64,000 nt of DNA from Alkalihalobacterium elongatum (GCF_019024285.1 NZ_WMKZ01000009.1:1-64000), one strand, 5' to 3'. Numbered from the stretch's first letter, positions 43,601 to 51,426 are shown. Notes: generated from the letters alone by a model not told the origin. A program made the numbers and translations.

Positions 43601-43780
43601 GGTTCACTAGATGAGGAGTCCCTAAGTAAGGCTATTGATACTTTAATAGAACTTCAACAATCAGGAAGGTTGATTGGTGTAATCTCTCACGTCCAAGAGC
43701 TAAAACAAGCTATACCAGCCATTTTAGATGTGAAGAAGACAAAACAAGGTCACAGCCAAACGTCATTTGTAATAAAATAA
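40688..43780 (+). CDS. sbcC: SbcC (Rad50-type) ATPase subunit
   Basis: 1030 aa. Walker A GNTGAGKTSIFDA (about residues 35-47), long antiparallel coiled coils either side of a zinc hook CPVC (C521, C524), the ABC signature LSGGEKFNASLS (about 933) and Walker B MFIDEGFGSLDEES (about 964). This is the SMC-like partner that tethers DNA and drives SbcD. The length and order are those of Bacillus SbcC. Confidence 0.96.
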   Translation: MRPIKLTLTAFGPYKQKEVINFRDLKEHRLFVISGNTGAGKTSIFDAICFALYGEASGEDRNDSRMLRSHFAADEDHTSVDFEFELRGRSYRVFRQLAHIKGTNKTATGDKYELYETTGGQEVLLVDRLTVSQVNEKLQEIIGLTKEQFSQIVMLPQGEFRKLLTSETEDKETILRKIFKTGLFKHVTERLNEKRQSSQKVYEKQRQERDLHIKNIFENLPKRNDSLLTEVFTQENYNTNQVLEALSNERAYYQQETEKQQQRFNEQNGYLQVKTKLFHEAKAINERFDHFERKQKQDEALENKKPEMNEKERELTLAETASQLEVHEAHYQEVGQELQVIKDQLTKTKADFVRAEKDMDIAQKTYKVEEEKQQEREDVAVLVNKLKEYVPKVEQLEENQTLLQGMKNRVEQLKQELENLMLQLEQYKGKKNDITGEIKRLETNSQGYAGKFEQLQNIKIQVKAVHEYIQLIEVQTKKSNQMLKEEVSFSEVKNDYNQLEAHWIAGQASLLAEHLHEGNSCPVCGSVEHPAKAIRKEDMPTKELLEQKRNEKDTVEASYRKLQAELSTIHVQLNTKEQEVSDLGIAVDDLDETLQQLTEKETVLQEEINQLKLEQSELEQHKKVLEQVERNFEQADMKKVQVDKEYNEIVITFEKEMSLHEQLLKDIPDQLQSLVQLQREIRLREDEKEQMERQWKAVIDAYNETKERFYTTKTTIENLEKQVEATREKKDKAYDKFQQQLDATGFLTEEQYHEAKREKFERDALREEIETFKTDLLTTKKQVAELEIDLKGKERLDLVALENELQQLEQIIEEVRLAYIQMETYVKLIDKSVTDIEGASEKVKEAEQLYYIHKDLYDVVRGDNAKKISFERYLLIEFLEQIIQVANQRLTRLSNGQFQLVRSDRLEKRGKQSGLGLDVYDNYTGQKRDVKTLSGGEKFNASLSLALGMADIIQSHQGGISIETMFIDEGFGSLDEESLSKAIDTLIELQQSGRLIGVISHVQELKQAIPAILDVKKTKQGHSQTSFVIK

Positions 43781-43811
43781 GGCTCTTTTCTCTCAAAGAT
43801 TGTTGCTTTAA

Positions 43812-43945
43812 GCTATTGGACCGTTAATCAAGCGTAAGTTTGGTTTTTCACGCTTTAGCGTGAAGCTTTTGAATATATATTAGCCAGATGGACAAATGAA
43901 TTTGTCCATTAGGGCTAATTTATATTCAAAAAACGGTCCAATAGC
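43812..43945. repeat. Dispersed repeat, copy B: 134-bp element of nested inverted repeats
   Basis: The outer 14-bp ends are exact complements (43812-43825 with 43932-43945). Inside lie a side palindrome TTCACGCT-TT-AGCGTGAA (43847-43864), a 19-bp stem with one mismatch (43867-43885 with 43913-43931) and an apical 9-bp stem (43888-43896 with 43901-43909). Further complementary blocks (GCTCTTT and GTTGC, 43784-43806; GCAACAAAGAGC, 43944-43955) extend the outer stem with gaps. Its left part matches copy A (27832-27899). It lies behind sbcC in a gap of nearly 480 bases with no gene. Confidence 0.8.
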
Positions 43946-44183
43946 AACAAAGAGCTGTTAAAGAACGTTGTTATATTAACAATACCCTATAAAAAAGCTT
44001 TATAAAAAGAAATTGAATAACTACTCCATTTAAATTGTTCGCTGTGAATATGGTAATGATGGGTCCCCTCCTTTATGATTATTTTTACGATACAAGTTAA
44101 CGTAAGTGTTCATTATTTCGTTATTTTCTTGAAATAAATATACAAAAAATAAATAAAAAGTTAATTTTCTGAAAATTAAATAA

Positions 44184-44211
44184 AGACAACATACTAACCG
44201 GTAGGTATAAT
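44184..44211 (+). promoter_or_regulatory. Promoter with overlapping TetR-type operator
   Basis: AAGACA (44184-44189) and TATAAT (44206-44211) are 16 bases apart. ATACTAACCGGTAGGTAT (44191-44208) is a palindrome matched at its ends and ACCGGT core, the pattern bound by TetR-family regulators of acyl-CoA metabolism, and covers the -10. The regulator gene is not in the window. Confidence 0.6.
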
Positions 44212-44257
44212 ATATATAGAAAGACAACTACTTATTATTATGTTTGGGGGAATTAGT

Positions 44258-45433
44258 ATGCATTTACGATTAACGGACGAGCAAAGAATGGTTCAAAAAA
44301 CAATCCGCAAGTTTGTAGAAAATGAGCTTATGCCCTTAGAAAATGAAGTGTTACGTAATGAGAGAGAAGGTAAGCCGAGTCTTTCAGAGGAACAAATGAA
44401 AACGCTTCAATTGAAAGCGAAGGAATTTGGCTTCTGGGGAATTAACACACCAGCAGAATACGGTGGGGCAGATCTTGGGAATATGATGTTAGCGATCGTT
44501 ATGATGGAAGTGTCAAAAACATTTGTCCCATTTAAATTTGGTGGTACTGCAGATAATATTCTCTATTATGCAAATGAAGAGCAAAAGAAAAAATATTTAT
44601 TGCCAACAATTAGTGGTGAGAAGAAATCGTGTTTTGCCATGACGGAACCGAGTGCTGGTTCTGATACACGTAATATAAAAATGACTGCAGTTAAAGATGG
44701 AAATGAATGGGTATTAAATGGAGAGAAAACGTTTATTACAGGCGGAAACGATGCTGATTTTGTTATGGTTATTGCGATAACAGATAAAGAAAAGCATAAA
44801 GCTACAGGTACTGAAGGGATTACGTGCTTTATCGTTGATCGAGATATGGGCTGGAGATCAGAGTATATTGACACGATGGGAGAATGGGGTCCAGCTGGAC
44901 TAGTCTTTGAAAATGTTCGTGTACCTGAAGAAAATATATTAGGAGAACTGCATAAAGGCTATCAGCTTGGTCTAGAGTGGATTGGCTTTGCACGCTGGAT
45001 AGTTGGCGCTAATGCAGTTGGGTCGGCTGAACGTTTATTACAAATGGCAATCGATTATTCAAAAGAACGTGAAACGTTCGGGAAACCAATTGCTGAAAGA
45101 CAAGCTATTCAATGGCAAATAGCAGATTCAGCAGTTGAGATCGAAGCTGCACGTTGGTTAGTTCTTAATGCGGCATTTACTCTAGACCAAGGTGAAGATA
45201 ATCGTCACGTAGCTTCAATTGCCAAGCTATACGGGTCAATTATCGGAAATAATGTTGTCGATCGTGTTTTACAAATACACGGAGGCATGGGTTATACGAG
45301 AGAACTTCCAATTGAGCGCTGGTACCGAGAAGCTAGAGTATGGAGGATTTACGATGGAACAGACGAAATTCAACGTTTAATTATTGCTAGAAATCTACTA
45401 AAAGGAAATGTAAAATTAGGTCAGTCCATATAA
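44258..45433 (+). CDS. Acyl-CoA dehydrogenase
   Basis: About 391 aa. Family signatures: CFAMTEPSAGSDTRNIKMTA for flavin/substrate binding and QIHGGMGYTRELPIERWYRE near the end, then RIYDGTDEIQRLIIARNLL. The position that carries the catalytic glutamate in medium-chain enzymes (Y-E-G-T) is aspartate here, as in several other branches, so the chain type is not assigned. It starts a three-gene operon with two hotdog hydratase subunits, suggesting oxidation of an acyl-CoA and hydration of the product. ATG at 44258 follows GGGGGAA; the earlier ATG at 44240 has none. Confidence 0.88.
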   Translation: MHLRLTDEQRMVQKTIRKFVENELMPLENEVLRNEREGKPSLSEEQMKTLQLKAKEFGFWGINTPAEYGGADLGNMMLAIVMMEVSKTFVPFKFGGTADNILYYANEEQKKKYLLPTISGEKKSCFAMTEPSAGSDTRNIKMTAVKDGNEWVLNGEKTFITGGNDADFVMVIAITDKEKHKATGTEGITCFIVDRDMGWRSEYIDTMGEWGPAGLVFENVRVPEENILGELHKGYQLGLEWIGFARWIVGANAVGSAERLLQMAIDYSKERETFGKPIAERQAIQWQIADSAVEIEAARWLVLNAAFTLDQGEDNRHVASIAKLYGSIIGNNVVDRVLQIHGGMGYTRELPIERWYREARVWRIYDGTDEIQRLIIARNLLKGNVKLGQSI

Positions 45434-45455
45434 CGGTAATATTTGAGGTGAAGAA

Positions 45456-45905
45456 ATGTTTCAGAAAGCTATTGGTAAACAATCAAATAAAGTAAAGAAT
45501 GTTGTTGAAAGAGGTGCTGTAAGAAAATTTGCTGAAGCGATTGGGGACCTAAATCCAATTTATTTTGATGAAGAAACAGGTAGACAATCAAGGTTTAATA
45601 CAAATATTGCACCGCCAACATTTCCAAGGACATTTGATTTTGGAGAACTAGAAGGTGTAAAGCTTCCCACTACAGGAATGATTCATGGTGAACAAAGCTA
45701 CCATTATAAAAGACCATTATTTGTAGGTGAAGAGGTCTATTGTTATGCAGAGATTTCTGATTATAAGGAAAAGTCAGGACAAAGTGGTTGGATGGGGTTT
45801 ATCACATTTAAAAGATATGGTGAAGATAAAGAAGGGAACCTAATTTTTACAGAAAAAATGATTGGAATCATTACAGAAGCGGTGAGAAAGGGGTTAGAGG
45901 TTTGA
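45456..45905 (+). CDS. FAS1-like/MaoC N-terminal-type dehydratase subunit
   Basis: 149 aa with the MaoC_dehydrat_N/HadA-type hotdog fold: VERGAVRKFAEAIGDLNPIY, IAPPTFPRTFDFG, GMIHGEQSYHYKRPLFVGEE. The catalytic histidine seen in R-hydratases is tyrosine here (GDLNPIYFDEE), as in non-catalytic HadA/HadC partners. It should pair with the product of the next gene, whose start overlaps its stop. GAGGTGAAG precedes ATG. Confidence 0.82.
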   Translation: MFQKAIGKQSNKVKNVVERGAVRKFAEAIGDLNPIYFDEETGRQSRFNTNIAPPTFPRTFDFGELEGVKLPTTGMIHGEQSYHYKRPLFVGEEVYCYAEISDYKEKSGQSGWMGFITFKRYGEDKEGNLIFTEKMIGIITEAVRKGLEV

Positions 45906-46306
45906 AGAGTTTAACAAGATTACAAGTTGGTGAAGCGCTTGAAGAGATTAAACTACCTCCCGTTTCAAGAATGGATCTAATTAAATATTCTGGGGCCTCA
46001 GGTGACTTTAACCCAATTCATACTATAGACCAAGAGGCAATAAAGTCAGGTTTACCTGGTATTATTGCTCATGGAATGTGGACGATGGGACATTTAGCAA
46101 AATTCTTCACGGTTTATTATGAAGAAGGTTATATTCAGGATTATACGATCCGTTTTAAAGGTATGGTCTTCTTAAATGATGTTATTACACTAAAATCCAG
46201 TTTATCAGATTTAGATGAAAATAAACTAACATTTGATGTAAAGGCATTAAATCAAGAAAATCGTGTTGTTCTTGAAGGCGACATTGTTTTTAATTTATAT
46301 AAGTAA
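45902..46306 (+). CDS. MaoC-family (R)-specific enoyl-CoA hydratase subunit
   Basis: 134 aa. The hydratase 2 motif is complete: YSGASGDFNPIHTIDQEA with catalytic D and H, then GLPGIIAHGMWTMGHLAKF. By analogy with mycobacterial HadAB it is the catalytic half of a heterodimer with the preceding protein, adding water to a 2-enoyl-CoA. TTG at 45902 overlaps the preceding stop; TTAGAGG lies just upstream. Confidence 0.85.
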   Translation: MKSLTRLQVGEALEEIKLPPVSRMDLIKYSGASGDFNPIHTIDQEAIKSGLPGIIAHGMWTMGHLAKFFTVYYEEGYIQDYTIRFKGMVFLNDVITLKSSLSDLDENKLTFDVKALNQENRVVLEGDIVFNLYK

Positions 46307-46312
46307 TGTTAT

Positions 46313-46374
46313 AAATGTCAAACGCCCTTCTTCGATATTTTTTGAGATATCGTATAAGAAGGGCGTAGACATTT
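46313..46374. terminator. Long hairpin after the acyl-CoA operon
   Basis: Three stacked stems: AAATGTC/GACATTT (46313-46319 with 46368-46374), ACGCCCTTCTT/AAGAAGGGCGT (46322-46332 with 46356-46366) and CGATAT/ATATCG (46333-46338 with 46347-46352). It lies between convergent genes and lacks a long T run, so it may block both transcripts by structure. Confidence 0.65.
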
Positions 46375-46404
46375 ATTAGTCAAATGCATACTAATATACA
46401 GTTA

Positions 46405-46611
46405 TTAGCAAACTTTTTTATGACCCCAAGACGCACCAATTATGATTAACAAGATGAACAGCACCACAATTAGTGAAAAGCCTGTGCCGTGTCTTGGTCC
46501 ATATCCAGCTCCTGCCACTTGTGTTGGGCCGTAACCAAACCCTGGCCCAGAGTGAGCACATCCTGGAAGTACTGGACTTACAGGGTAAGCACCGCATCCG
46601 TGTCCAAACAT
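46405..46611 (-). CDS. YjcZ-family small sporulation protein
   Basis: 68 aa. The first 45 residues are rich in Gly, Pro, Tyr and Cys (AGAGYGPRHGTG), and the C-terminus is a single hydrophobic helix (FSLIVVLFILLIIIGASWG) before HKKVC. The Gly-rich head plus FSLIVVLFILLIII tail is diagnostic of the YjcZ/SscA group of small spore-assembly proteins. ATG follows AAAGGTGG. Upstream on the minus strand, CATACAAT (46642-46649) fits a sigma-E -10, though no good -35 is seen. Confidence 0.8.
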   Translation of the reverse strand: MFGHGCGAYPVSPVLPGCAHSGPGFGYGPTQVAGAGYGPRHGTGFSLIVVLFILLIIIGASWGHKKVC

Positions 46612-46846
46612 AATAACACCACCTTTCTTATCAGGTAGTACATTGTATGTATAAATGTGGAGAAGAGTTAATAATAATGGTAATTGGAGGGGAATTTTTT
46701 TGGGAGATGGACAATAAACTTGTTATGTACACTTTAATAATCTTGAAGTTTCGAGAGATATAACGAGAATATAAGACTTTAAGATTAGGCTTGTTTCCCA
46801 GAAACTTTGTGTTATGTGTAACGTCCAATGAATTGAGGTGAATTAA

Positions 46847-47017
46847 ATGGCTGAATATGCGAGAAACTTTTTTATTGCCGTGTTTTTAGGCTGTTTATTG
46901 TTAGGTCTGTTTATCGTTGGCACAAGTACAACGAATGCAGAAGAAATAACGGAAACAGCTGCAACTTTGAGTGAGACATCAGAAGAAAAAGTTAGTTTTT
47001 TATTAGGAGACAATTAG
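46847..47017 (+). CDS. Small exported or membrane protein, 56 aa
   Basis: An open frame of 56 codons behind GAGGTGA, seven bases before ATG. The N-terminus MAEYARNFFIAVFLGCLLLG continues to a cleavable-looking end (GTSTTNA at about residue 31), followed by a short acidic mature part (EEITETAATLSETSEEK). It may be a secreted peptide of about 25 residues or a single-pass membrane protein. No family recognised; the ribosome site and signal-like structure support it. Confidence 0.6.
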   Translation: MAEYARNFFIAVFLGCLLLGLFIVGTSTTNAEEITETAATLSETSEEKVSFLLGDN

Positions 47018-47140
47018 AAGTTAAAAAAGTAGTTGAATAGAAAAAGTTATAATGGTAAAAGAAAGGAATAGGTCTTATGATTTTGCATGCAGCAATACAT
47101 AAAGTGAGATTCCTTTTGTTCACCAGCTTCTCATGAAGTG

Positions 47141-47168
47141 AGGCCGACCCTTAAAAGAGTCAGCCTCA
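47141..47168 (-). terminator. Terminator of the CBS/ACT gene
   Basis: On the minus strand GAGGCTGACTC pairs with GGGTCGGCCTC (with G-U), loop TTTTAA, just after the cbpA stop. Confidence 0.55.
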
Positions 47169-47178
47169 TCCAATCGTT

Positions 47179-47826
47179 TTATTGGTCAAAATATTCAAGC
47201 GGCTCTTCCGTGTCAAAAACTCGGAAGCCATTTTTGTTTAGACTTGAAATGATTTTCTGGCACAACTCCTCATCTACTTCCTTCGGCAAGGTTACAACTA
47301 TTCTTCTAGAATATGTTTTACTGTTATCTAAAGTAATCAAACTTTGGATGTGAGTAAATTTATTAATGATCTGGGTCACCTTATTAAGTGCGCCTTTATA
47401 TTCCATCGCAATAATTGATAATGTATAGCTTCCTTGGTCTACACCCCAGCTGTCTTCCAGAATATTCATGATGTGACTATGTGTTAAAATTCCTACGAAA
47501 TGTTCTTTCTCATTTAAAATAGTTAAGTAGGGTAAGCGTTTAATTGAGAGGAAAGCTTCAAAAAAAGATGAGCTTTTATGGATTGTCGCAGCTTTATCTT
47601 TAGCTAACGTAGTTACTGGTAAAGACAGATCGCCTTGCTCTTTAACGATATATTCATAAATTTTTGATTTATAAATATTCCCTAAAAATTTCTCGCTTTT
47701 ATCATCTAAGATGGGAATGCAACGATATCCAGAGTCCTCCAGCTTTGATAAGGCTTCTTGTAACGTGTCGCTCTCTTTACTAAAGACAATATTTGAAATA
47801 TCTTTATAAATGTTGCTAACTCTCAT
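47179..47826 (-). CDS. cbpA: CBS-CBS-ACT protein, CbpA-like c-di-AMP binding protein
   Basis: 215 aa: two CBS motifs (about residues 1-70 and 72-135, IPILDDKSEKFLGNIYKSKI and LTILNEKEHFVGILTHSHIM) and a C-terminal ACT domain (YTLSIIAMEYKGALNKVTQI). This order and length match Listeria CbpA, which binds cyclic di-AMP, and also AcuB; the sequence looks closer to CbpA. It is probably a cytoplasmic sensor. GGGGG precedes ATG. It is divergent from the sucrose antiterminator gene, with no evident functional link. Confidence 0.75.
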   Translation of the reverse strand: MRVSNIYKDISNIVFSKESDTLQEALSKLEDSGYRCIPILDDKSEKFLGNIYKSKIYEYIVKEQGDLSLPVTTLAKDKAATIHKSSSFFEAFLSIKRLPYLTILNEKEHFVGILTHSHIMNILEDSWGVDQGSYTLSIIAMEYKGALNKVTQIINKFTHIQSLITLDNSKTYSRRIVVTLPKEVDEELCQKIISSLNKNGFRVFDTEEPLEYFDQ

Positions 47827-47925
47827 TTTTATACCCCCTTGGCTTTATTACTATATTATTTAGTAATATTATACTTCATATGGTACACTATCAAGCATGA
47901 AGAATATGTCGAAAAGGTGTAGTCC

Positions 47926-48744
47926 ATGAAAATTTTTAAAATATTAAATAATAATGCAGTTGTTGTAAAAGAAAATGATGAAGAAAGAATTGTTATGGGA
48001 TCTGGTATTGCTTTTCAGAAAAAGAAAAATGATTTGATTAATCGACAAAAGGTTGAGAAAATTTTTGTTATGAATGAGGGTAATGAAAAGTTTCAGGAAT
48101 TATTAAAGACATTGCCGGAAGAACACATTGAAATAGCAGAAGACATAATTAGTCATGCTGAAGGATATTTGCAAACACCACTAAGTAATCATATTCATAT
48201 TTCTTTAACTGACCACCTTTCGTTTGCTATTGAACGTCATCAGCAAGGATTTCAGATCAAGAATAAGCTATTAAATGAAATTAAGCATCTATATAAAAAA
48301 GAGTTTGAAATCGGAAAGTGGGCTATTAAATATGTTGCTGAAAACTTAGACGTAGAACTCCCAATCGATGAAGCAGGGCATATTGCTCTCCATATTCACA
48401 CGGCGAAACTTGACAGCGGTGATATGGCAACCACGCTTCAACAAACGACGATAATAAGTGAAATGATTGAAATTATTCATAAAGAACTTGGATTAGACCT
48501 TGATGAAGATACTATTTCGTATCAAAGGTTATTAACCCATTTAAGGTTTGCGGTTACTCGAATTGAAAATAATGAGCCGTTTCAAGTGATGGACCCTGAG
48601 ATGTTGGATATCATTCAAACGAAATATGAAAAAGCTTATATAATTGCAGAAAAAGCAGCACATTATATTGATAAAGAATACAATATTCAACTGCCTAATT
48701 CGGAAAAGGGCTATATTTCTCTTCATATCCAAAGGTTAATTTGA
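47926..48744 (+). CDS. sacT: BglG-family transcription antiterminator, SacT-type
   Basis: 272 aa. The N-terminal RNA-binding domain ([28 protein letters not shown]) precedes two PTS regulation domains with their phosphorylatable histidines ([11 protein letters not shown] and [11 protein letters not shown] in PRD1; [15 protein letters not shown] and [10 protein letters not shown] in PRD2). It should bind the antiterminator hairpin at 48881-48909 when sucrose is present and let transcription enter sacP. Phosphorylation by the PTS sets its activity. Confidence 0.9.
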   Translation: MKIFKILNNNAVVVKENDEERIVMGSGIAFQKKKNDLINRQKVEKIFVMNEGNEKFQELLKTLPEEHIEIAEDIISHAEGYLQTPLSNHIHISLTDHLSFAIERHQQGFQIKNKLLNEIKHLYKKEFEIGKWAIKYVAENLDVELPIDEAGHIALHIHTAKLDSGDMATTLQQTTIISEMIEIIHKELGLDLDEDTISYQRLLTHLRFAVTRIENNEPFQVMDPEMLDIIQTKYEKAYIIAEKAAHYIDKEYNIQLPNSEKGYISLHIQRLI

Positions 48745-48826
48745 AAAGTACTTAAACGTTTTCACGTCAGTATCCAGTTAAAAATCGTATTTTGACGAAT
48801 AGAGTCGAAAAAAATTAATATTGATG

Positions 48827-48855
48827 TTGACGAAAGAAGAATCTCAGATTACAAT
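48827..48855 (+). promoter_or_regulatory. Sigma-A promoter of the sucrose operon
   Basis: TTGACG (48827-48832), 17-base spacer, TACAAT (48850-48855); the RNA would start near 48862, just before the RAT. Confidence 0.75.
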
Positions 48856-48880
48856 GAAAGCGTATTAATTATATATTGTA

Positions 48881-48975
48881 GGATTGTTACTGGTTAAGCA
48901 GGCAAGACCTAAAATGCGTAAAAAGGATCCCCTTTTTCTATGGGGGTATTCTATGCATTTTAGGTCTTTTTCTTT
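48881..48975 (+). promoter_or_regulatory. RAT antiterminator / terminator switch
   Basis: 48881-48909 matches the 29-base ribonucleic antiterminator: GGATTGTTACTG, then AGCAGGCAAGACC. Its last six bases are the first six of a terminator whose 14-bp stem pairs 48904-48917 with 48955-48968, followed by a T-rich run. The two folds exclude each other, as in sacPA and bgl systems. The ligand is the SacT-type protein encoded just upstream. Confidence 0.93.
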
Positions 48976-49034
48976 TGTCTAAATAATTAAATAACCATCA
49001 AACCATCCATATTAAAATATAGGAGTGATTTTTA

Positions 49035-50411
49035 ATGAACCACAAGGAAGTAGCTTCACAGCTCATTCCTCTACTAGGAGGAAAAGATAATATTATTAGT
49101 GCAACACACTGTGCGACACGTTTGCGGATTGTATTACAAGATGATTCAAAGGCCCAAAAAGATGAAATTGAAGAATTAGAAGGTGTCAAAGGGGCTTTCT
49201 TAAGCTCTGGACAGTTCCAAATCATCTTTGGAACAGGTATCGTGAACAAAGTGTACGGTCCATTTTCCGAACAAGTGGGATTAAAAGAGAAGGAATCAGT
49301 TGATCATTCAGAAGCAGTGAAAAAGAAAATGAACCCGTTTGCAAGGTTTGCTCGTACATTATCGAACATTTTTGTACCTATTATTCCAGCCATCGTTGCA
49401 GCTGGTCTTTTAATGGGACTACTTGGAATGCTCAGTACGTTTGAATGGGTGTCTCCTGATAGTGCCCTAATCGTGTTACTCGATATGTTTTCAAGTGCGG
49501 CTTTCATAATCCTTCCTATTTTAATTGGTGTTAGTGCAGCTAAGGAATTTGGTGGAAATCCGTATCTAGGGGCAGTAATTGGTGGTATTATGACGCATCC
49601 AGCTTTATTAAATCCATGGGGGTTAGGAAATGCTGAACCTGACATGCTTCCATTTTTAGGATTTGAAATTGCTTTGATAGGTTATCAAGGAACAGTTATT
49701 CCAGTTTTACTTGCTGTTTATTTTATGAGTAAGATTGAAAAAGGACTTCGAAAAGTCGTTCCTAATACAGTTGACCTACTTGTTGTTCCATTCATCACAA
49801 TTATTGCGACTGGTTTCGTATCTTTGATGGTCATCGGGCCACTTGGTACATTTGTAGGGGATGGCATTACAACAGTTCTGAACTTTGTATATGATAATGT
49901 TGGATTTGTAGCTGGACTACTGTTTGGTGGAACTTACTCTCTAATAGTTCTTACAGGTGTACACCACAGTTTCCATGCAATTGAAGCAGGCCTAATTGCA
50001 AGTATCGGGATTAATTATCTACTTCCAATTTGGTCAATGGCGAACGTTGCTCAAGGTGGAGCAGGACTGGCTGTATTCTTCAAAACTAAACGTGCAAAAA
50101 CGAAAGAAATTGCACTACCGTCTGCTTTTTCCGCATTCCTAGGAATCACAGAACCAGTAATCTTTGGGGTTAATTTAAGATACCGTAGACCATTTATTGG
50201 CGCGATGATTGGTGGAGCTTTAGGTGGAGCGTACGTTGTATTTATGAACGTATCAGCAACAGCATATGGCTTAACTGGTATTCCGATGATTGCGATCGTT
50301 TTACCACTTGGTACAATTAACTTAATGAACTACTTAATTGGATTTGCGATTGCTTTAGTTGGTGCCTTTGTTGCTACATGGATCTTAGGATTTAAAGAAG
50401 AGGAAAAATAA
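49035..50411 (+). CDS. sacP: Sucrose-specific PTS enzyme IIBC
   Basis: 458 aa. The EIIB domain (residues 1-85) has the phosphorylated cysteine in ATHCATRLRIVL; the EIIC membrane domain follows with GLLMGLLGMLSTFEW, GVHHSFHAIEAGL and SAFLGITEPVIFGVNLRYRR. It imports sucrose as sucrose-6-phosphate. No EIIA domain is attached; a EIIA-Glc from elsewhere is needed. It is the first gene of the operon behind the RAT switch. Confidence 0.92.
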   Translation: MNHKEVASQLIPLLGGKDNIISATHCATRLRIVLQDDSKAQKDEIEELEGVKGAFLSSGQFQIIFGTGIVNKVYGPFSEQVGLKEKESVDHSEAVKKKMNPFARFARTLSNIFVPIIPAIVAAGLLMGLLGMLSTFEWVSPDSALIVLLDMFSSAAFIILPILIGVSAAKEFGGNPYLGAVIGGIMTHPALLNPWGLGNAEPDMLPFLGFEIALIGYQGTVIPVLLAVYFMSKIEKGLRKVVPNTVDLLVVPFITIIATGFVSLMVIGPLGTFVGDGITTVLNFVYDNVGFVAGLLFGGTYSLIVLTGVHHSFHAIEAGLIASIGINYLLPIWSMANVAQGGAGLAVFFKTKRAKTKEIALPSAFSAFLGITEPVIFGVNLRYRRPFIGAMIGGALGGAYVVFMNVSATAYGLTGIPMIAIVLPLGTINLMNYLIGFAIALVGAFVATWILGFKEEEK

Positions 50412-50424
50412 CATTTGAATAGTT

Positions 50425-50453
50425 AAGAACAGGCTGTGTGCCTGTTCTTTTCT
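50425..50453 (+). terminator. Intercistronic terminator between sacP and the fructokinase gene
   Basis: AAGAACAGGC (50425-50434) pairs with GCCTGTTCTT (50440-50449), followed by TTCTC. It would reduce expression of the downstream enzymes. Confidence 0.65.
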
Positions 50454-50475
50454 CAAATTGAACGGGGGTTTTTTT

Positions 50476-51426
50476 ATGAAGCAAGGAGTTATTTCTTTAG
50501 GTGAGGCTCTGATCGACTTTATCCCACTAGACAATGAAAATATCTCGTATCAAAAAAGTGCTGGAGGAGCACCAGCTAATGTAGCAGTTGGTTTAGCGCG
50601 ACTAGGAACAAATTCAACATTTCTTGGTAAAGTCGGTGACGATGTGTTAGGACATTTTTTAAAAAACACATTAGATCAATACGGTGTACAAACGGATTAT
50701 ATGTTTTTAGATGAAAAAACACGAACAGGTGTAGTATTCGTCACACTAGCAGCAAATGGAGAAAGGAGCTTTGACTTCTATATCAACCCGAGTGCTGATC
50801 AAATGCTAACAACAGACGAGATAGAGCCAAATTTATTTGTACGAAATAAAATTCTTCATTTTGGTTCAATAAGTTTAATTAATGATCCTGCGAGGTCAGC
50901 GACAAAAAAGGCCGTGGCCCTTGCAAAAGAAAATAGAATGCTTATTTCATATGATCCGAATTTGCGCTTAAACTTATGGCCGAGTGAAACAGCTGCAAGA
51001 ACAGGAATCGTTTCTATGCTAGATCAAGCAGATGTCCTGAAAATCTCTGAAGAAGAGCTAGAATTCATAACAGGCAAAAAGGATCTTGCAGAAGGAATAG
51101 AGGCATTGGCGATCTATGAAATCCCGCTTATTTTTATTACTTTAGGAGCAGATGGTTGTATAGTGTACTTAAATGGACAGCGACAGTCAGTACCAGCAAT
51201 GAAAGTCAATGCAATTGATACAACAGGTGCTGGGGATGCTTTCGTTTCAGGAATTTTATATAGCCTTAATAATACAGAGCAACCTTTGAGTTCTTTAACT
51301 TTAGAAGAAGTCGTAACGATGGCAAGGTTTGCAAGTGTGTCAGGAGGTTTAGCAGCATCAACTAAAGGAGCGATGACTGCATTACCTACATTAGAAAAAG
51401 TAGAAGAAATGCTGCAAAAAATGTAA
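50476..51426 (+). CDS. scrK: Fructokinase, PfkB family
   Basis: About 316 aa. PfkB signatures: SAGGAPANVAVGLARLG near the start and AIDTTGAGDAFVSGILY with the catalytic aspartate near residue 255. It phosphorylates the fructose released from sucrose-6-phosphate. The gene order sacP-scrK-sacA supports fructose as substrate. ATG at 50476 follows CGGGGG; the frame's earlier TTG is ignored. Confidence 0.9.
   Translation: MKQGVISLGEALIDFIPLDNENISYQKSAGGAPANVAVGLARLGTNSTFLGKVGDDVLGHFLKNTLDQYGVQTDYMFLDEKTRTGVVFVTLAANGERSFDFYINPSADQMLTTDEIEPNLFVRNKILHFGSISLINDPARSATKKAVALAKENRMLISYDPNLRLNLWPSETAARTGIVSMLDQADVLKISEEELEFITGKKDLAEGIEALAIYEIPLIFITLGADGCIVYLNGQRQSVPAMKVNAIDTTGAGDAFVSGILYSLNNTEQPLSSLTLEEVVTMARFASVSGGLAASTKGAMTALPTLEKVEEMLQKM

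Noticed and set aside
44030-44227. A 65-codon minus-strand frame between sbcC and the acyl-CoA dehydrogenase gene
   Set aside because: No ribosome site, odd composition, and it overlaps the promoter and operator of the acyl-CoA operon. An internal AAAGGAGGGG is followed by ATC/ATT only, which are not usual starts.
47138-47353. A 71-codon plus-strand frame opposite the 3' end of cbpA
   Set aside because: Shadow; it also runs through the cbpA terminator.
48750-48764. A cre-like site (TTAAACGTTTTCA) upstream of the sucrose operon promoter
   Set aside because: Two mismatches at conserved positions of the CcpA consensus and more than 60 bases before the promoter; carbon catabolite control is plausible but not supported enough.
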